From contig CAJTOT010000003.1 of NCBI GenBank assembly GCA_910577935.1, positions 14,941 to 78,940 on the forward strand: a stretch of DNA of 64,000 nt, written 5' to 3'. This document shows, piece after piece, positions 15,609-23,896 of the stretch. The notes under the pieces are model-generated. The model was not told where the DNA came from. It ran no database searches and worked only from the letters and a program-made list of their open reading frames with translations. This DNA comes from an uncultured Hungatella sp. Its GTDB lineage: Bacteria > Bacillota > Clostridia > Lachnospirales > Lachnospiraceae. How positions within the stretch are numbered: the first letter of the stretch is position 1; each line of letters begins with the position of its first letter. A program made the position numbers and the translations under genes.

Positions 15609-17582
15609 ATGGAGCAGAAACTGGAGAGAATGAAGGAACTGGCGGGGATACTGGGAGCGGCCGCGGCCGCTTACTACGATGAAGACCGGGAGATTATGAG
15701 CAATTTTGAATATGACCGGCTTTATGATGAACTGTGTGCCCTGGAGGAGGAGACAGGGACGGTTTTGGCGGGAAGCCCTACTCAGAAGGTAGGCTATGAG
15801 GTGCTGGGCGAGCTCCCCAAGGAGCCCCATCCGTCGGCTATGCTGTCGCTGGACAAGACGAAAGAGGTGGAGGCGCTCCAGGAATGGCTGGGGGAGCAGA
15901 CAGGCCTTCTCTCCTGGAAGCTGGATGGTCTCACCATCGTGCTCACCTACGAGGACGGAGAGCTTGCAAAGGCGGTGACCAGGGGAAACGGGGAGATCGG
16001 GGAGGTTATCACCAACAATGCCAGGGTATTTGAGAACATTCCCCTGAAGATCCCGTTCAAGGGAACCCTGGTGCTCAGGGGCGAGGCGGTGATCAAATAT
16101 TCTGATTTCGAGAAAATGAATCAGGAGATCGAGGATGTAGATGCCAGATACAAGAACCCGAGAAACTTGTGTTCCGGCTCCGTGCGCCAGCTGAACAACC
16201 AGATCACGGCCCGGCGCCATGTGAACTTTATGGCTTTCGCCCTGGTGCAGGCGGAGGGGGTGGATTTTGAAAATTCACGGGCCCGGCAGTTCCAGTGGCT
16301 TGCCCGGCAGGGATTTCAGGTGGTGGAGCATCAGATGGTTACCAGGGAGACGATGCCTGAGAAGGTGGCATATTTCGCCCAGGCCATAACCGGCCATGAC
16401 ATTCCAAGCGACGGCCTGGTGCTGACCTTCGACGATATCGCCTACGGGGAGTCTCTGGGGCGGACGGCAAAATTTCCCCGTAACTCCATCGCCTTCAAGT
16501 GGGCAGACGAGATCCGGGAGACCACACTCTCCTATATCCAGTGGAGCCCCTCCAGAACCGGTCTCATCAATCCGGTGGCGGTGTTTGAGCCGGTGGAGCT
16601 GGAGGGAACCACGGTGAGCCGCGCCAGCGTCCACAATATCAGCATTATGGAGGCTCTGGAGCTGGGGGAGGGTGACTCCATCACCGTGTACAAGGCCAAT
16701 ATGATCATCCCTCAGATAGCAGACAATCTGACCAGGAGCGGGGTGAAGGACATCCCCGGGACATGTCCCGTGTGCGGCGGGGAGACACAGATCCGCCAGG
16801 TGAACGACGTGAAGTCCCTGTACTGCACCAACCCGGACTGCCAGGCGAAGAAGATCAAGAGCTTTACCCTGCTGGTGAGCCGGGATGCCCTGAATATCGA
16901 CGGGCTGTCCGAGGCAACCCTGGAGAAATTTATCGGGGCGGGATTTATCAAGGAGTTTGCGGACATTTTCCATCTGGACCGGCACAAGGAGGCCATCACA
17001 TCCATGGAGGGGTTCGGACAGAAGTCCTATGACAAGCTGATTCAGGCGGCGGAGGCGGCCTCCCGCACCACATTGGTCCGCATGGTCTACGGCCTGGGGG
17101 TGGCGGGAATCGGGCTGGCCAACGCCCGGATGCTGTGCCGCCACTTTCAATATGATTTCCAGGCTATGCGGGAGGCGGACAGCGAAGCCCTGACAGAGGT
17201 GGACGGCATCGGCCAGGTTCTGGCAGATGCCTGGTGCAGCTATTTCGCCGTTCCGAAAAATCAGGAGACAGTGGATCACCTCCTGGCGGAACTCACCTTC
17301 GAGCCCGCCGGGGAGGAGGAGGAATCCGGTCAGTTTGCCGGCATGACCTTTGTGATCACCGGCTCGGTGGAACATTTTAAGAACAGGAAAGAGCTGCAGA
17401 ACCTGATTGAGTCCAAGGGCGGCAAGGCCACGGGGACGGTTACCTCCAAGACTACCTATCTGATCAACAACAACGTGAACTCTGCGTCCTCAAAGAATAA
17501 GAAAGCCAGGGAACTGGGAATCCCCATCCTGTCGGAGGAGGATTTTGTAAAGCTCCTGGAAGGAGAATATCATGCCGATTAA
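15609..17582 (+). CDS. ligA: NAD-dependent DNA ligase LigA
   Basis: The replicative ligase sealing nicks with NAD+; 657 residues, the normal length. The N-terminal Ia domain (YYDEDREIMSNFEYDRLYDE) is followed by the adenylation domain with catalytic Lys in WKLDGLT (about residue 103), then the OB fold, a Cys4 zinc finger (CPVCGG...CTNPDCQ, about 385-410), helix-hairpin-helix repeats and a C-terminal BRCT domain (FAGMTFVITGSVEHFKNRKE, about 575). GGAGTGACATGG provides the ribosome site. The stop overlaps the metA start by 11 bases. A genome normally has one essential copy. Confidence 0.96.
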   Translation: MEQKLERMKELAGILGAAAAAYYDEDREIMSNFEYDRLYDELCALEEETGTVLAGSPTQKVGYEVLGELPKEPHPSAMLSLDKTKEVEALQEWLGEQTGLLSWKLDGLTIVLTYEDGELAKAVTRGNGEIGEVITNNARVFENIPLKIPFKGTLVLRGEAVIKYSDFEKMNQEIEDVDARYKNPRNLCSGSVRQLNNQITARRHVNFMAFALVQAEGVDFENSRARQFQWLARQGFQVVEHQMVTRETMPEKVAYFAQAITGHDIPSDGLVLTFDDIAYGESLGRTAKFPRNSIAFKWADEIRETTLSYIQWSPSRTGLINPVAVFEPVELEGTTVSRASVHNISIMEALELGEGDSITVYKANMIIPQIADNLTRSGVKDIPGTCPVCGGETQIRQVNDVKSLYCTNPDCQAKKIKSFTLLVSRDALNIDGLSEATLEKFIGAGFIKEFADIFHLDRHKEAITSMEGFGQKSYDKLIQAAEAASRTTLVRMVYGLGVAGIGLANARMLCRHFQYDFQAMREADSEALTEVDGIGQVLADAWCSYFAVPKNQETVDHLLAELTFEPAGEEEESGQFAGMTFVITGSVEHFKNRKELQNLIESKGGKATGTVTSKTTYLINNNVNSASSKNKKARELGIPILSEEDFVKLLEGEYHAD

Positions 17583-18486
17583 AATCCAAAAGGACCTGCC
17601 GGCAAAGGCGGTTCTGGAATCTGAAAATATTTTTGTCATGGACGAGGACCGGGCCATGAGACAGGATATCCGCCCTTTGGAGATCCTGATTTTGAACCTG
17701 ATGCCGGTGAAGGAGGAGACGGAGACCCAGCTTCTCAGAGCCCTGTCCAACACGCCGCTTCAGATCGACTGCACATTTCTCATGTTGAGCACCCACAAGT
17801 CCAAGAACACGTCCGCCAGCCACCTGAATAAGTTTTATGTGCCGTTTTCCGACATCAGCGGGCTGAAATACGACGGCATGATTATCACGGGAGCCCCGGT
17901 GGAGATGATGGACTTTGAGGAGGTCAATTACTGGGAGGAGCTGTCCATGATCATGGAGTGGAGCAAGTCCCATGTCACTTCCACCCTCCACATCTGCTGG
18001 GGAGCCCAGGCGGGGCTCTATTATCATTTTGGGATTCCCAAGTATAAGAGGGGGAAGAAGCTGTCCGGCATATACAGACATCAGATTCTGGACAGGAAGG
18101 TGCCCCTGGTGCGGGGGCTGGACGACTACATCATGGCTCCTCATTCCCGGTACACCGAGGTGAGGAGAAAGGACGTGGCCGCCTGTCCGGAACTTCAGAT
18201 TCTGGCAGAGTCCAGGGAGGCAGGGCTGTTTCTCATGATGAAGCAGGACGGCAGCCAGATCTTTATACAGGGACACCCGGAGTATGACAGGATGACCCTG
18301 AACAACGAGTACCACAGAGATGTGGCCAAGGGGCTGAACCCGGAGATGCCGTGCAACTACTACGAGGATAACGACCCCTTCTCCATGCCTGTGCTGTGCT
18401 GGCGGAATATGTCCAACACGCTGTACAGCAACTGGCTGAATTTTTATGTGTATCAGGAGACGCCCTATGACCTTACCAACATGTAA
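17572..18486 (+). CDS. metA: Homoserine O-acyltransferase MetA, predicted acetyl-CoA type
   Basis: A 304-residue MetA-family enzyme, the first committed step of methionine synthesis from homoserine. Catalytic residues sit at the canonical positions: Cys142 in HICWGAQAG, His235 and Glu237 in GHPEYD. In characterised members residue 111 sets the acyl donor: Glu (Bacillus cereus type) selects acetyl-CoA, Gly (E. coli) selects succinyl-CoA. Here residue 111 is Glu (GAPVEMMDFEE), so O-acetylhomoserine is the expected product despite the usual succinyltransferase label. It overlaps the ligA end by 11 bases with its ribosome site (AAGGAG) inside ligA. Confidence 0.93.
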   Translation: MPIKIQKDLPAKAVLESENIFVMDEDRAMRQDIRPLEILILNLMPVKEETETQLLRALSNTPLQIDCTFLMLSTHKSKNTSASHLNKFYVPFSDISGLKYDGMIITGAPVEMMDFEEVNYWEELSMIMEWSKSHVTSTLHICWGAQAGLYYHFGIPKYKRGKKLSGIYRHQILDRKVPLVRGLDDYIMAPHSRYTEVRRKDVAACPELQILAESREAGLFLMMKQDGSQIFIQGHPEYDRMTLNNEYHRDVAKGLNPEMPCNYYEDNDPFSMPVLCWRNMSNTLYSNWLNFYVYQETPYDLTNM

Positions 18487-18496
18487 GCCGGTAAAT

Positions 18497-19369
18497 ATGG
18501 AAAAGCGCCCCATGGTGATGATTATCATCGGGGTCATGGGCATATCCTTGTCGGCGATCTTCGTGAAGTATTCCAAGGCCCCTTCTGTGGTGACGGCGGC
18601 CTGGCGGCTTGTGTGGACCGTGGGGCTTATGTCCCCTGTGGTCTGGGGCTTTAAGGAGCGGCGGCAGGAGCTGCTGAGGACGGACAGAAGAAGCGGGGCG
18701 CTGTGCGCCGCCAGCGGAATCTTTCTGGCGCTGCACTTTTGGGCCTGGTTTGAGTCCCTGAAACACACCGCCGTGGCCAGCTCCACAGCCATCGTATGCA
18801 CAGAGGTTATATGGGTTGCTTTGGGGTACTGCCTGTTTCTCGGGGGAAAGATTAGGAAAAAGGCTGCTGCTGCCATCGCCGTGACTCTGGCGGGGAGCCT
18901 GGTCATCGCCTGTTCCGACTCAGGGGAGGGGACGGCGCATCTTTACGGGGATCTCCTTGCCTTGGCAGCGGCTGTGGCTGTGGCGTGCTACACGCTCATA
19001 GGACGGGTGGCCAGAACCACGATGTCCACTGTCGTCTATACATACATTGTATATAGTTTTTCTGCCGTAACCTTGCTGCTCCTGGCTTGGGCGCAGGGGT
19101 ATTCTCTGACAGGTTACGGTGCCAGCGGGGCGGTGGCAGGGCTTCTGCTCGCTGTGTTCTCCACGATTTTGGGCCACAGCATCTTCAGCTGGTGTTTAAA
19201 ATTTTTGTCGCCGGCCTTCGTGTCCGCTTCCAAGCTGTGCGAGCCTGTGGTGGCGGCCGGATTCGCGGCCGTGCTTTTTGGAGAGATGCCGGGGCTGCTT
19301 CAGGTCATAGGAGGAGCGGTAATCATAGGCGGGGTCCTGTTCTATTCTTCTGTTGAGGCCAGACCGTGA
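18497..19369 (+). CDS. EamA/DMT family permease
   Basis: A membrane protein of 290 residues with about ten TM helices in two EamA repeats, the layout of drug/metabolite transporters that export small metabolites. Clear helices include MVMIIIGVMGISLSAIFV at the start and AVIIGGVLFYSS at the end; the second repeat starts near LYGDLLALAAAVAVACYT. ATG 18497 is preferred because the earlier in-frame ATG (18446) lies inside metA and would give a non-hydrophobic head. The ribosome site is weak (AAGCCGG). It begins 10 bases after metA, so it may export a methionine-pathway compound or be unrelated. Confidence 0.85.
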   Translation: MEKRPMVMIIIGVMGISLSAIFVKYSKAPSVVTAAWRLVWTVGLMSPVVWGFKERRQELLRTDRRSGALCAASGIFLALHFWAWFESLKHTAVASSTAIVCTEVIWVALGYCLFLGGKIRKKAAAAIAVTLAGSLVIACSDSGEGTAHLYGDLLALAAAVAVACYTLIGRVARTTMSTVVYTYIVYSFSAVTLLLLAWAQGYSLTGYGASGAVAGLLLAVFSTILGHSIFSWCLKFLSPAFVSASKLCEPVVAAGFAAVLFGEMPGLLQVIGGAVIIGGVLFYSSVEARP

Positions 19370-19456
19370 CAAATATCAGAAAAAAATGATAATTCTGTTC
19401 GAGGAAACAGAAAATCTGTCTGCAGGTGTCCGGCGGGATTACTATTTTTTTATTTT

Positions 19457-19486
19457 TTGTACTGCCATGTCATAGAGATATATAGT
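19457..19486 (+). promoter_or_regulatory. Promoter of the RNA-repair/metallophosphatase operon
   Basis: TTGTAC (19457-19462) and TATAGT (19481-19486), spacer 18 bases; an overlapping TATACT lies at 19486-19491. It sits about 60 bases before the start codon in an AT-rich gap, and no other promoter-like site is visible within the operon. Confidence 0.55.
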
Positions 19487-19548
19487 ATACTTTTTCCATG
19501 AGCCCGCAGATGCAGAGCTGTAGGGGAAAGTGAAAGAGAGGTGGAAAG

Positions 19549-21759
19549 ATGAGAATATTATTATTGCTCAGGGGATCTGCCGGGTGCGGCAAATCCACCT
19601 GGATCGAGGAACACGGCCTGAAACCCTATACCCTGTCGGCAGATGACCTCCGGCTTCTGTGCCAGAGCCCGGTGATGCAGGCTGACGGCACAGTGTCCAT
19701 CAGTCAGAGCAATGACAAGACTGCGTGGAAGATTCTGTTTACTCTGCTGGAGGTGAGGATGGAGAAAGGGGAGTTTACGGTAATCGACGCCACCAACTCT
19801 AAAACCTCCGAGATCAACCGTTACAAGGACATGTGCGACACCTACAGATACCGCATCTACTGCGTGGATTTTACCGGTATTCCCATAGAGGAAGTGAAGA
19901 GAAGAAACGCAGGGAGGGAGCCGTTGAAGAGGGTGAGTGACCAGGTCATCGAGAAGATGTACTCCAGGTTTGCCACCCAGAAGATTCCCTCCGGCGTCAA
20001 GGTTATCAGCCCGGAGGAGCTGGACACCATCTGGTTCCCGCCCCGGGATTTTTCCCAGTATAAAAAGGTTCACCACATCGGGGATATCCACGGCTGCAAC
20101 ACGGCGCTCCAGCAGTACCTGTCTGACAACGGCGGGATGAAGGACGACGAATTCTATATTTTTACAGGAGATTACATCGACCGGGGCATAGAGAACGCGG
20201 AGGTGGTCAATTTCCTCATCTCCATCAAGGACAGGAAAAATGTGTACATGCTGGAGGGGAATCATGAGAGGTGGCTGTGGTACTACGGCAGCGACGCCAG
20301 GGGGCGGTCCAGAGAGTTTGAGCTGGTCACCAGGCGGGAGCTGGACAAGGCGAAGGTCAGCAAGAAAGACATAAGGCAGCTGTACAGGAAATTCGGGCAG
20401 TGCGCTTACTACAGATACGGGGAGAATATATTCCTGGTGACTCACGCGGGCATTTCCAGGATTCCGGAGAATCTGTCCCTGGTGGCAACGGAGCAGATGA
20501 TCAAAGGCGTGGGAGACTATGACGATTCCGAGAAAGTGGCGGACACTTTCTGCCGGACCATGCCGGACAATTATTATCAGATTCACGGACACCGGAACAC
20601 GAAGATGGTTCCCGTGCAGGTCAACGACAGGGTGTTCAACCTTGAGGGGCAGGTGGAGTACGGCGGCTGCTTAAGGTGCATCCAGGTAGACCAGGAGGGA
20701 ATTCATGTCTTCGAGACTTCAAACCCGGTGTTTAAGAAGCCGCTGGGTGTGCAGGAAGAGGAGGCAGGCGGTCCGGCGGACGCCTCGGTGATGGACACTA
20801 TCGCGGCTCTGCGGGCCAACCGGTATATACGTGAGAAAAAGTTTGATAATATCTCCTCCTTCAACTTTACAGACAAGGCCTTTTATGACAGAGCGTGGGA
20901 TGAGCAGACCACCAAGGCCAGAGGGCTGTACCTTGACACCGTGAAGGGAAAGGTGGCGGCCAGGGCCTATGACAAATTTTTCAACGTGAACGAGCGGCCG
21001 GAGACCAAGTTTAACATGCTCCAGCATAAGCTTAAGTTTCCCGTGACCGCCTATGTGAAGGAGAACGGTTTCCTGGGGATTGTAAGCTATGATGAGTACA
21101 GAGACGACCTGTTTGTGGCCAGCAAGTCCACCATTGACAGCCAGTTTGCCTTGTGGCTCAGGGATATGCTGTACGAGAAGGTGCTGCCGGAGAACCTGGA
21201 GAGGATGAAGAATTTTGTAAAAGAGCACCGGGTTTCCTTTGTGTTCGAGTGCGTGGACATGGTTCACGATCCCCATATCATCGATTATCCCGAGAGCCGG
21301 CTGGTTCTCCTGGATATCGTGTCCAACAGGCTGGAGTTTGTGAAATACGAGTACCAGGATATGCTCCGGGTGGCGGAGAGCATGGGGCTGACCTGCAAGG
21401 AGAGGGCAGCCGAGATCGGGGACTGGCAGGAATTTTTTGACTGGTATTACCAGGTTATGGACGAGGACTACGAGTATAAGGGTGAAAAGATCGAAGGCTT
21501 TGTCATCGAGGACAGCGACGGTTTTATGACCAAGCTGAAACTGTCCTACTACAAGTTCTGGAAATTTATGAGAAGCGTGGCCCACGAGGCAGTCAGAAAC
21601 GGATACATCAGAAAGACCTCGGCGCTGACCACCGCCCTGGCCAATGAATTCTACGGATGGGTGAGAACACTCCACGATGCTGAGGACATTGACAGCGTGC
21701 CAAAAGATATATGCACCCTGAGAAAGATGTTCTATGAGGCGAAGGGGAGAAAAGCCTGA
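19549..21759 (+). CDS. Three-domain RNA repair enzyme: polynucleotide kinase, phosphatase and Rnl1-like ligase
   Basis: A 736-residue fusion. Residues 1-165 are a P-loop kinase (Walker A GSAGCGKS at 9-16; VIDATNSKTSE lid region at 78-88). Residues 172-390 are a metallophosphoesterase with the full motif set: GDIHG (178-182), GDYIDRG (207-213), GNHE (237-240), THAG with His299, and HGH (346-348). Residues 430-736 look like a nucleotidyltransferase RNA ligase: upstream RGLYLD and FFNVNE boxes, catalytic KENG (Lys504), FVFECVD (about 565), EGFVIED (649-655) and KLKLSYYK (662-669). The box order is like T4 Rnl1. Such enzymes heal 2',3'-cyclic phosphate and 5'-OH ends and then seal them. The kinase-phosphatase part resembles bacterial Pnkp (Clostridium thermocellum), but no hen1 gene is adjacent. 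The start follows AGAGAGGTGGAAAG. Confidence 0.85.
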   Translation: MRILLLLRGSAGCGKSTWIEEHGLKPYTLSADDLRLLCQSPVMQADGTVSISQSNDKTAWKILFTLLEVRMEKGEFTVIDATNSKTSEINRYKDMCDTYRYRIYCVDFTGIPIEEVKRRNAGREPLKRVSDQVIEKMYSRFATQKIPSGVKVISPEELDTIWFPPRDFSQYKKVHHIGDIHGCNTALQQYLSDNGGMKDDEFYIFTGDYIDRGIENAEVVNFLISIKDRKNVYMLEGNHERWLWYYGSDARGRSREFELVTRRELDKAKVSKKDIRQLYRKFGQCAYYRYGENIFLVTHAGISRIPENLSLVATEQMIKGVGDYDDSEKVADTFCRTMPDNYYQIHGHRNTKMVPVQVNDRVFNLEGQVEYGGCLRCIQVDQEGIHVFETSNPVFKKPLGVQEEEAGGPADASVMDTIAALRANRYIREKKFDNISSFNFTDKAFYDRAWDEQTTKARGLYLDTVKGKVAARAYDKFFNVNERPETKFNMLQHKLKFPVTAYVKENGFLGIVSYDEYRDDLFVASKSTIDSQFALWLRDMLYEKVLPENLERMKNFVKEHRVSFVFECVDMVHDPHIIDYPESRLVLLDIVSNRLEFVKYEYQDMLRVAESMGLTCKERAAEIGDWQEFFDWYYQVMDEDYEYKGEKIEGFVIEDSDGFMTKLKLSYYKFWKFMRSVAHEAVRNGYIRKTSALTTALANEFYGWVRTLHDAEDIDSVPKDICTLRKMFYEAKGRKA

Positions 21760-21806
21760 CCTATAAAACGCGTAACAAAAAATGCTGATCTGAGGGGAGA
21801 CACGCC

Positions 21807-22583
21807 ATGCACTATGTATGTTCGGATATTCACGGGAGATGGGAGCGGTATGAGGCTATGGTGGAGGGGCTGAAGCTTTCAGGGGATGACCGTCTGTATA
21901 TTCTGGGAGATGTCATCGACCGGGGAGACAGCGGAATCCGCATTTTGCAGCACATAAAGGACCAGCCGAACATGACGTTTTTCCTTGGAAACCACGAGAT
22001 GATTCTCTATAATTCCATCTGCATGGCAGATGAGGAGTGGATGGATACATGGCTTCTCAACGGCGGGAAGAAGACGATAGAAGATTTTGTAAATCTGAAC
22101 CGGGAAGAGCAGGATGGGCTTTTAGAATTTCTGGAGCAGTCCTGGGCCGTGATGCCCGACCTTGCGGTGGGAGAAAATCACTATTATCTGGTTCACGCGT
22201 TTCCGGACCTGAATTATCTTGAGGAATCTGTGTCTTTTTCCCGGATCATGAGGGAGGAGGGTGGGCCGAAACGGTTCTATGACATGATGTGGAGCCGGGC
22301 AGACCGCATGCTCCGCCGCGGAGAGATAGGTAAGTTAAAGAGGCTGGACACCTTAAAGAAGATGGAGCGGAAGGTGATCTTCGGCCACACGATCACCACC
22401 CGTTTTTTTGAGAACATGTTCCGGGAAAGTTCGGGGCGGAACAGCTGGGACGGGGGAAAACCGAAAATCTACTATGGAGAGAATCCTGATTTTACATGTA
22501 TCGACTGCGGCTGCGCCATGAGAGACGGCAGGGGCTGTCTGGGAGTGCTGCGGCTGGAGGATGGAGAGGAATTTTATTTCTGA
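21807..22583 (+). CDS. PPP-type serine/threonine or nucleotide phosphatase
   Basis: A 258-residue metallophosphoesterase of the phage-lambda-phosphatase/PrpE type. The metal-binding motifs are complete: SDIHGRW (residues 6-12), GDVIDRGD (about 34), GNHEM (about 61), VHAFP (about 129) and FGHTITT (about 192). The C-terminal end (FTCIDCGCAMRDGRGCLGVL) is the usual fold-closing strand with extra Cys. It lies 48 bases behind the RNA-repair gene on the same strand with a GAGGGGAG ribosome site. The substrate may be phosphoprotein, diadenosine polyphosphate or RNA ends; the operon makes the last worth testing. Confidence 0.85.
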   Translation: MHYVCSDIHGRWERYEAMVEGLKLSGDDRLYILGDVIDRGDSGIRILQHIKDQPNMTFFLGNHEMILYNSICMADEEWMDTWLLNGGKKTIEDFVNLNREEQDGLLEFLEQSWAVMPDLAVGENHYYLVHAFPDLNYLEESVSFSRIMREEGGPKRFYDMMWSRADRMLRRGEIGKLKRLDTLKKMERKVIFGHTITTRFFENMFRESSGRNSWDGGKPKIYYGENPDFTCIDCGCAMRDGRGCLGVLRLEDGEEFYF

Positions 22584-22628
22584 TTTCTTTAAAAGAATTT
22601 GTAATTTTTCAGACAGGGGGCATGAAAT

Positions 22629-23165
22629 ATGAACCGTTACATCAGCGACCTGCATTTTGGCCACAAGAATATACTGAAGGCCGACCAGAGACCCTGGGAC
22701 AATGTGGATGACATGGATAGGGGCATGATCGAATTCTGGAACAGTACTGTGGCCGATGACGATGATGTGTGGATTCTGGGAGATTTCACTTACCGGGCGC
22801 CCCGCCATGTCCAGTGGTATCTGGGGCAGCTAAAGGGCAGAAAACACCTGATTCTGGGAAATCATGACAGGCTTCTCATGGAAGACCGGTCAGCGCTTTT
22901 GTATTTTGAGTCGGTGGATAAGTCGACGGAGATTGTGGATGAGGGCAGGCGGGTGGTGCTGTGCCACTATCCGATAGCGGAGTGGAACGGGTACTACAGG
23001 GGGAGCTGGCATGTGTTCGGCCATATCCACGGGAGGAAGGACACCAGAGTCTACGAGTTCATCCGGGGCGAGGAGCGGATGCTCAACTGCGGGGCGATGG
23101 TGGTGGGATACCGGCCTGCCGCCTTTGAGGAGATGGTGGAGGCCAACCGAAGATACAAGGAATGA
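22629..23165 (+). CDS. Metallophosphoesterase, small calcineurin-like type
   Basis: A compact 178-residue phosphoesterase with all core motifs: SDLHFGHKN (residues 6-14), LGDFTYR (about 50), LGNHDR (about 77), CHYPIAEW (about 112) and FGHIHGRKD (about 131). Phage and bacterial genomes carry many similar small enzymes annotated as phosphoesterase; the substrate is unknown. ATG is preceded by a GGGGGCATGAAAT stretch, giving a weak ribosome site. It is the third gene of the operon, 46 bases after the PPP gene. Confidence 0.85.
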   Translation: MNRYISDLHFGHKNILKADQRPWDNVDDMDRGMIEFWNSTVADDDDVWILGDFTYRAPRHVQWYLGQLKGRKHLILGNHDRLLMEDRSALLYFESVDKSTEIVDEGRRVVLCHYPIAEWNGYYRGSWHVFGHIHGRKDTRVYEFIRGEERMLNCGAMVVGYRPAAFEEMVEANRRYKE

Positions 23166-23183
23166 GGATGGGGGGAGAGCGCC

Positions 23184-23684
23184 ATGGTTTTTGTGACAGG
23201 GGACTGCCACGGGGAGTACGGAAGATTTTCCGCAAAGGTTTTTGGGATACAGAAGGAGATGGACAGAGGCGACCTGGTGGTCGTGGCAGGGGACTTCGGC
23301 TACTGGGACCGGTCTAAGGAGCAGGATGACCCCGGACTTAAGGAGAAGAAGAGGGAGCTGGAGAGGGTGGGGGCTCTGTACCGGATCAATCATCTGTCCT
23401 GGTGGAAGGAGGAGATGCCCGACGAGGCCCAGCGCCGGGAGGGCCTTGGGTGTATGGAAGAACATGGGTGGAAGTGTGATTACATCATCAGCCACTGCGC
23501 GCCTTCCAGTGTCCAGGCGGTGTTTTCTCTCGGAGACTTTAAGCCTGACCCGCTGACCGGCTACCTGGAGGAGATCCGGCGCAGGTGCCGGTACATCCAC
23601 TGGTTTTTCGGCCATTATCACATGGACAGGCGGATCGATGACAGACACACGGTGCTGTACCGGGATATTATGCGGATTCTGTGA
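23184..23684 (+). CDS. Metallophosphoesterase with an internal deletion, probably inactive
   Basis: A 166-residue protein that keeps the first motif (TGDCHGEYGRF, residues 5-15), the second (VVVAGDFGYWDRSKE, about 33-47) and the last ones (SHCAPSS about 110, FGHYHMD about 140). It lacks the GNHE motif normally between them. Intact relatives are about 235 residues; the sequence jumps from WDRSKEQ to DDPGLKEKKRELERVGALYR, where the family has about 65-70 extra residues including GNHEN. The reading frame is kept. Loss of the Asn/His ligands should abolish normal catalysis, so this may be a decaying gene or a binding-only protein. GGGGGGAGAGCGCC precedes the start; it is last in the operon. Confidence 0.75.
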   Translation: MVFVTGDCHGEYGRFSAKVFGIQKEMDRGDLVVVAGDFGYWDRSKEQDDPGLKEKKRELERVGALYRINHLSWWKEEMPDEAQRREGLGCMEEHGWKCDYIISHCAPSSVQAVFSLGDFKPDPLTGYLEEIRRRCRYIHWFFGHYHMDRRIDDRHTVLYRDIMRIL

Positions 23685-23697
23685 CTGGGGAGAACGG

Positions 23698-23738
23698 AGC
23701 GGAGGCTTTTTACTGAGAAGCCATTGCCGCTTCTTTTC
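23698..23738 (+). terminator. Terminator of the RNA-repair operon
   Basis: AGCGGAGGCTT pairs imperfectly with AAGCCATTGCCGCT, followed by TCTTTTCTTTTG. Its position 14 bases after the last stop supports the call despite the bulges. Confidence 0.55.
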
Positions 23739-23896
23739 TTTTGTTTTGGCAAAAAGCTGTCAGCCGTCTGAAGGCGTCGCGACAGCAGGGGTGTGACGAA
23801 TAAAAAATCCCTAAAATGTAATTTTATGCGAGACTATTTAGAAAAAGTGTGGTAAACTGTCCATAGTGAAAGAACAGAAAACCTGGAGGTGTGATA

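Noticed and set aside
17464..18906. 480-codon open frame on the minus strand
   Set aside because: Antisense to the end of ligA, metA and the EamA gene; the encoded sequence is low-complexity and matches no domain pattern.
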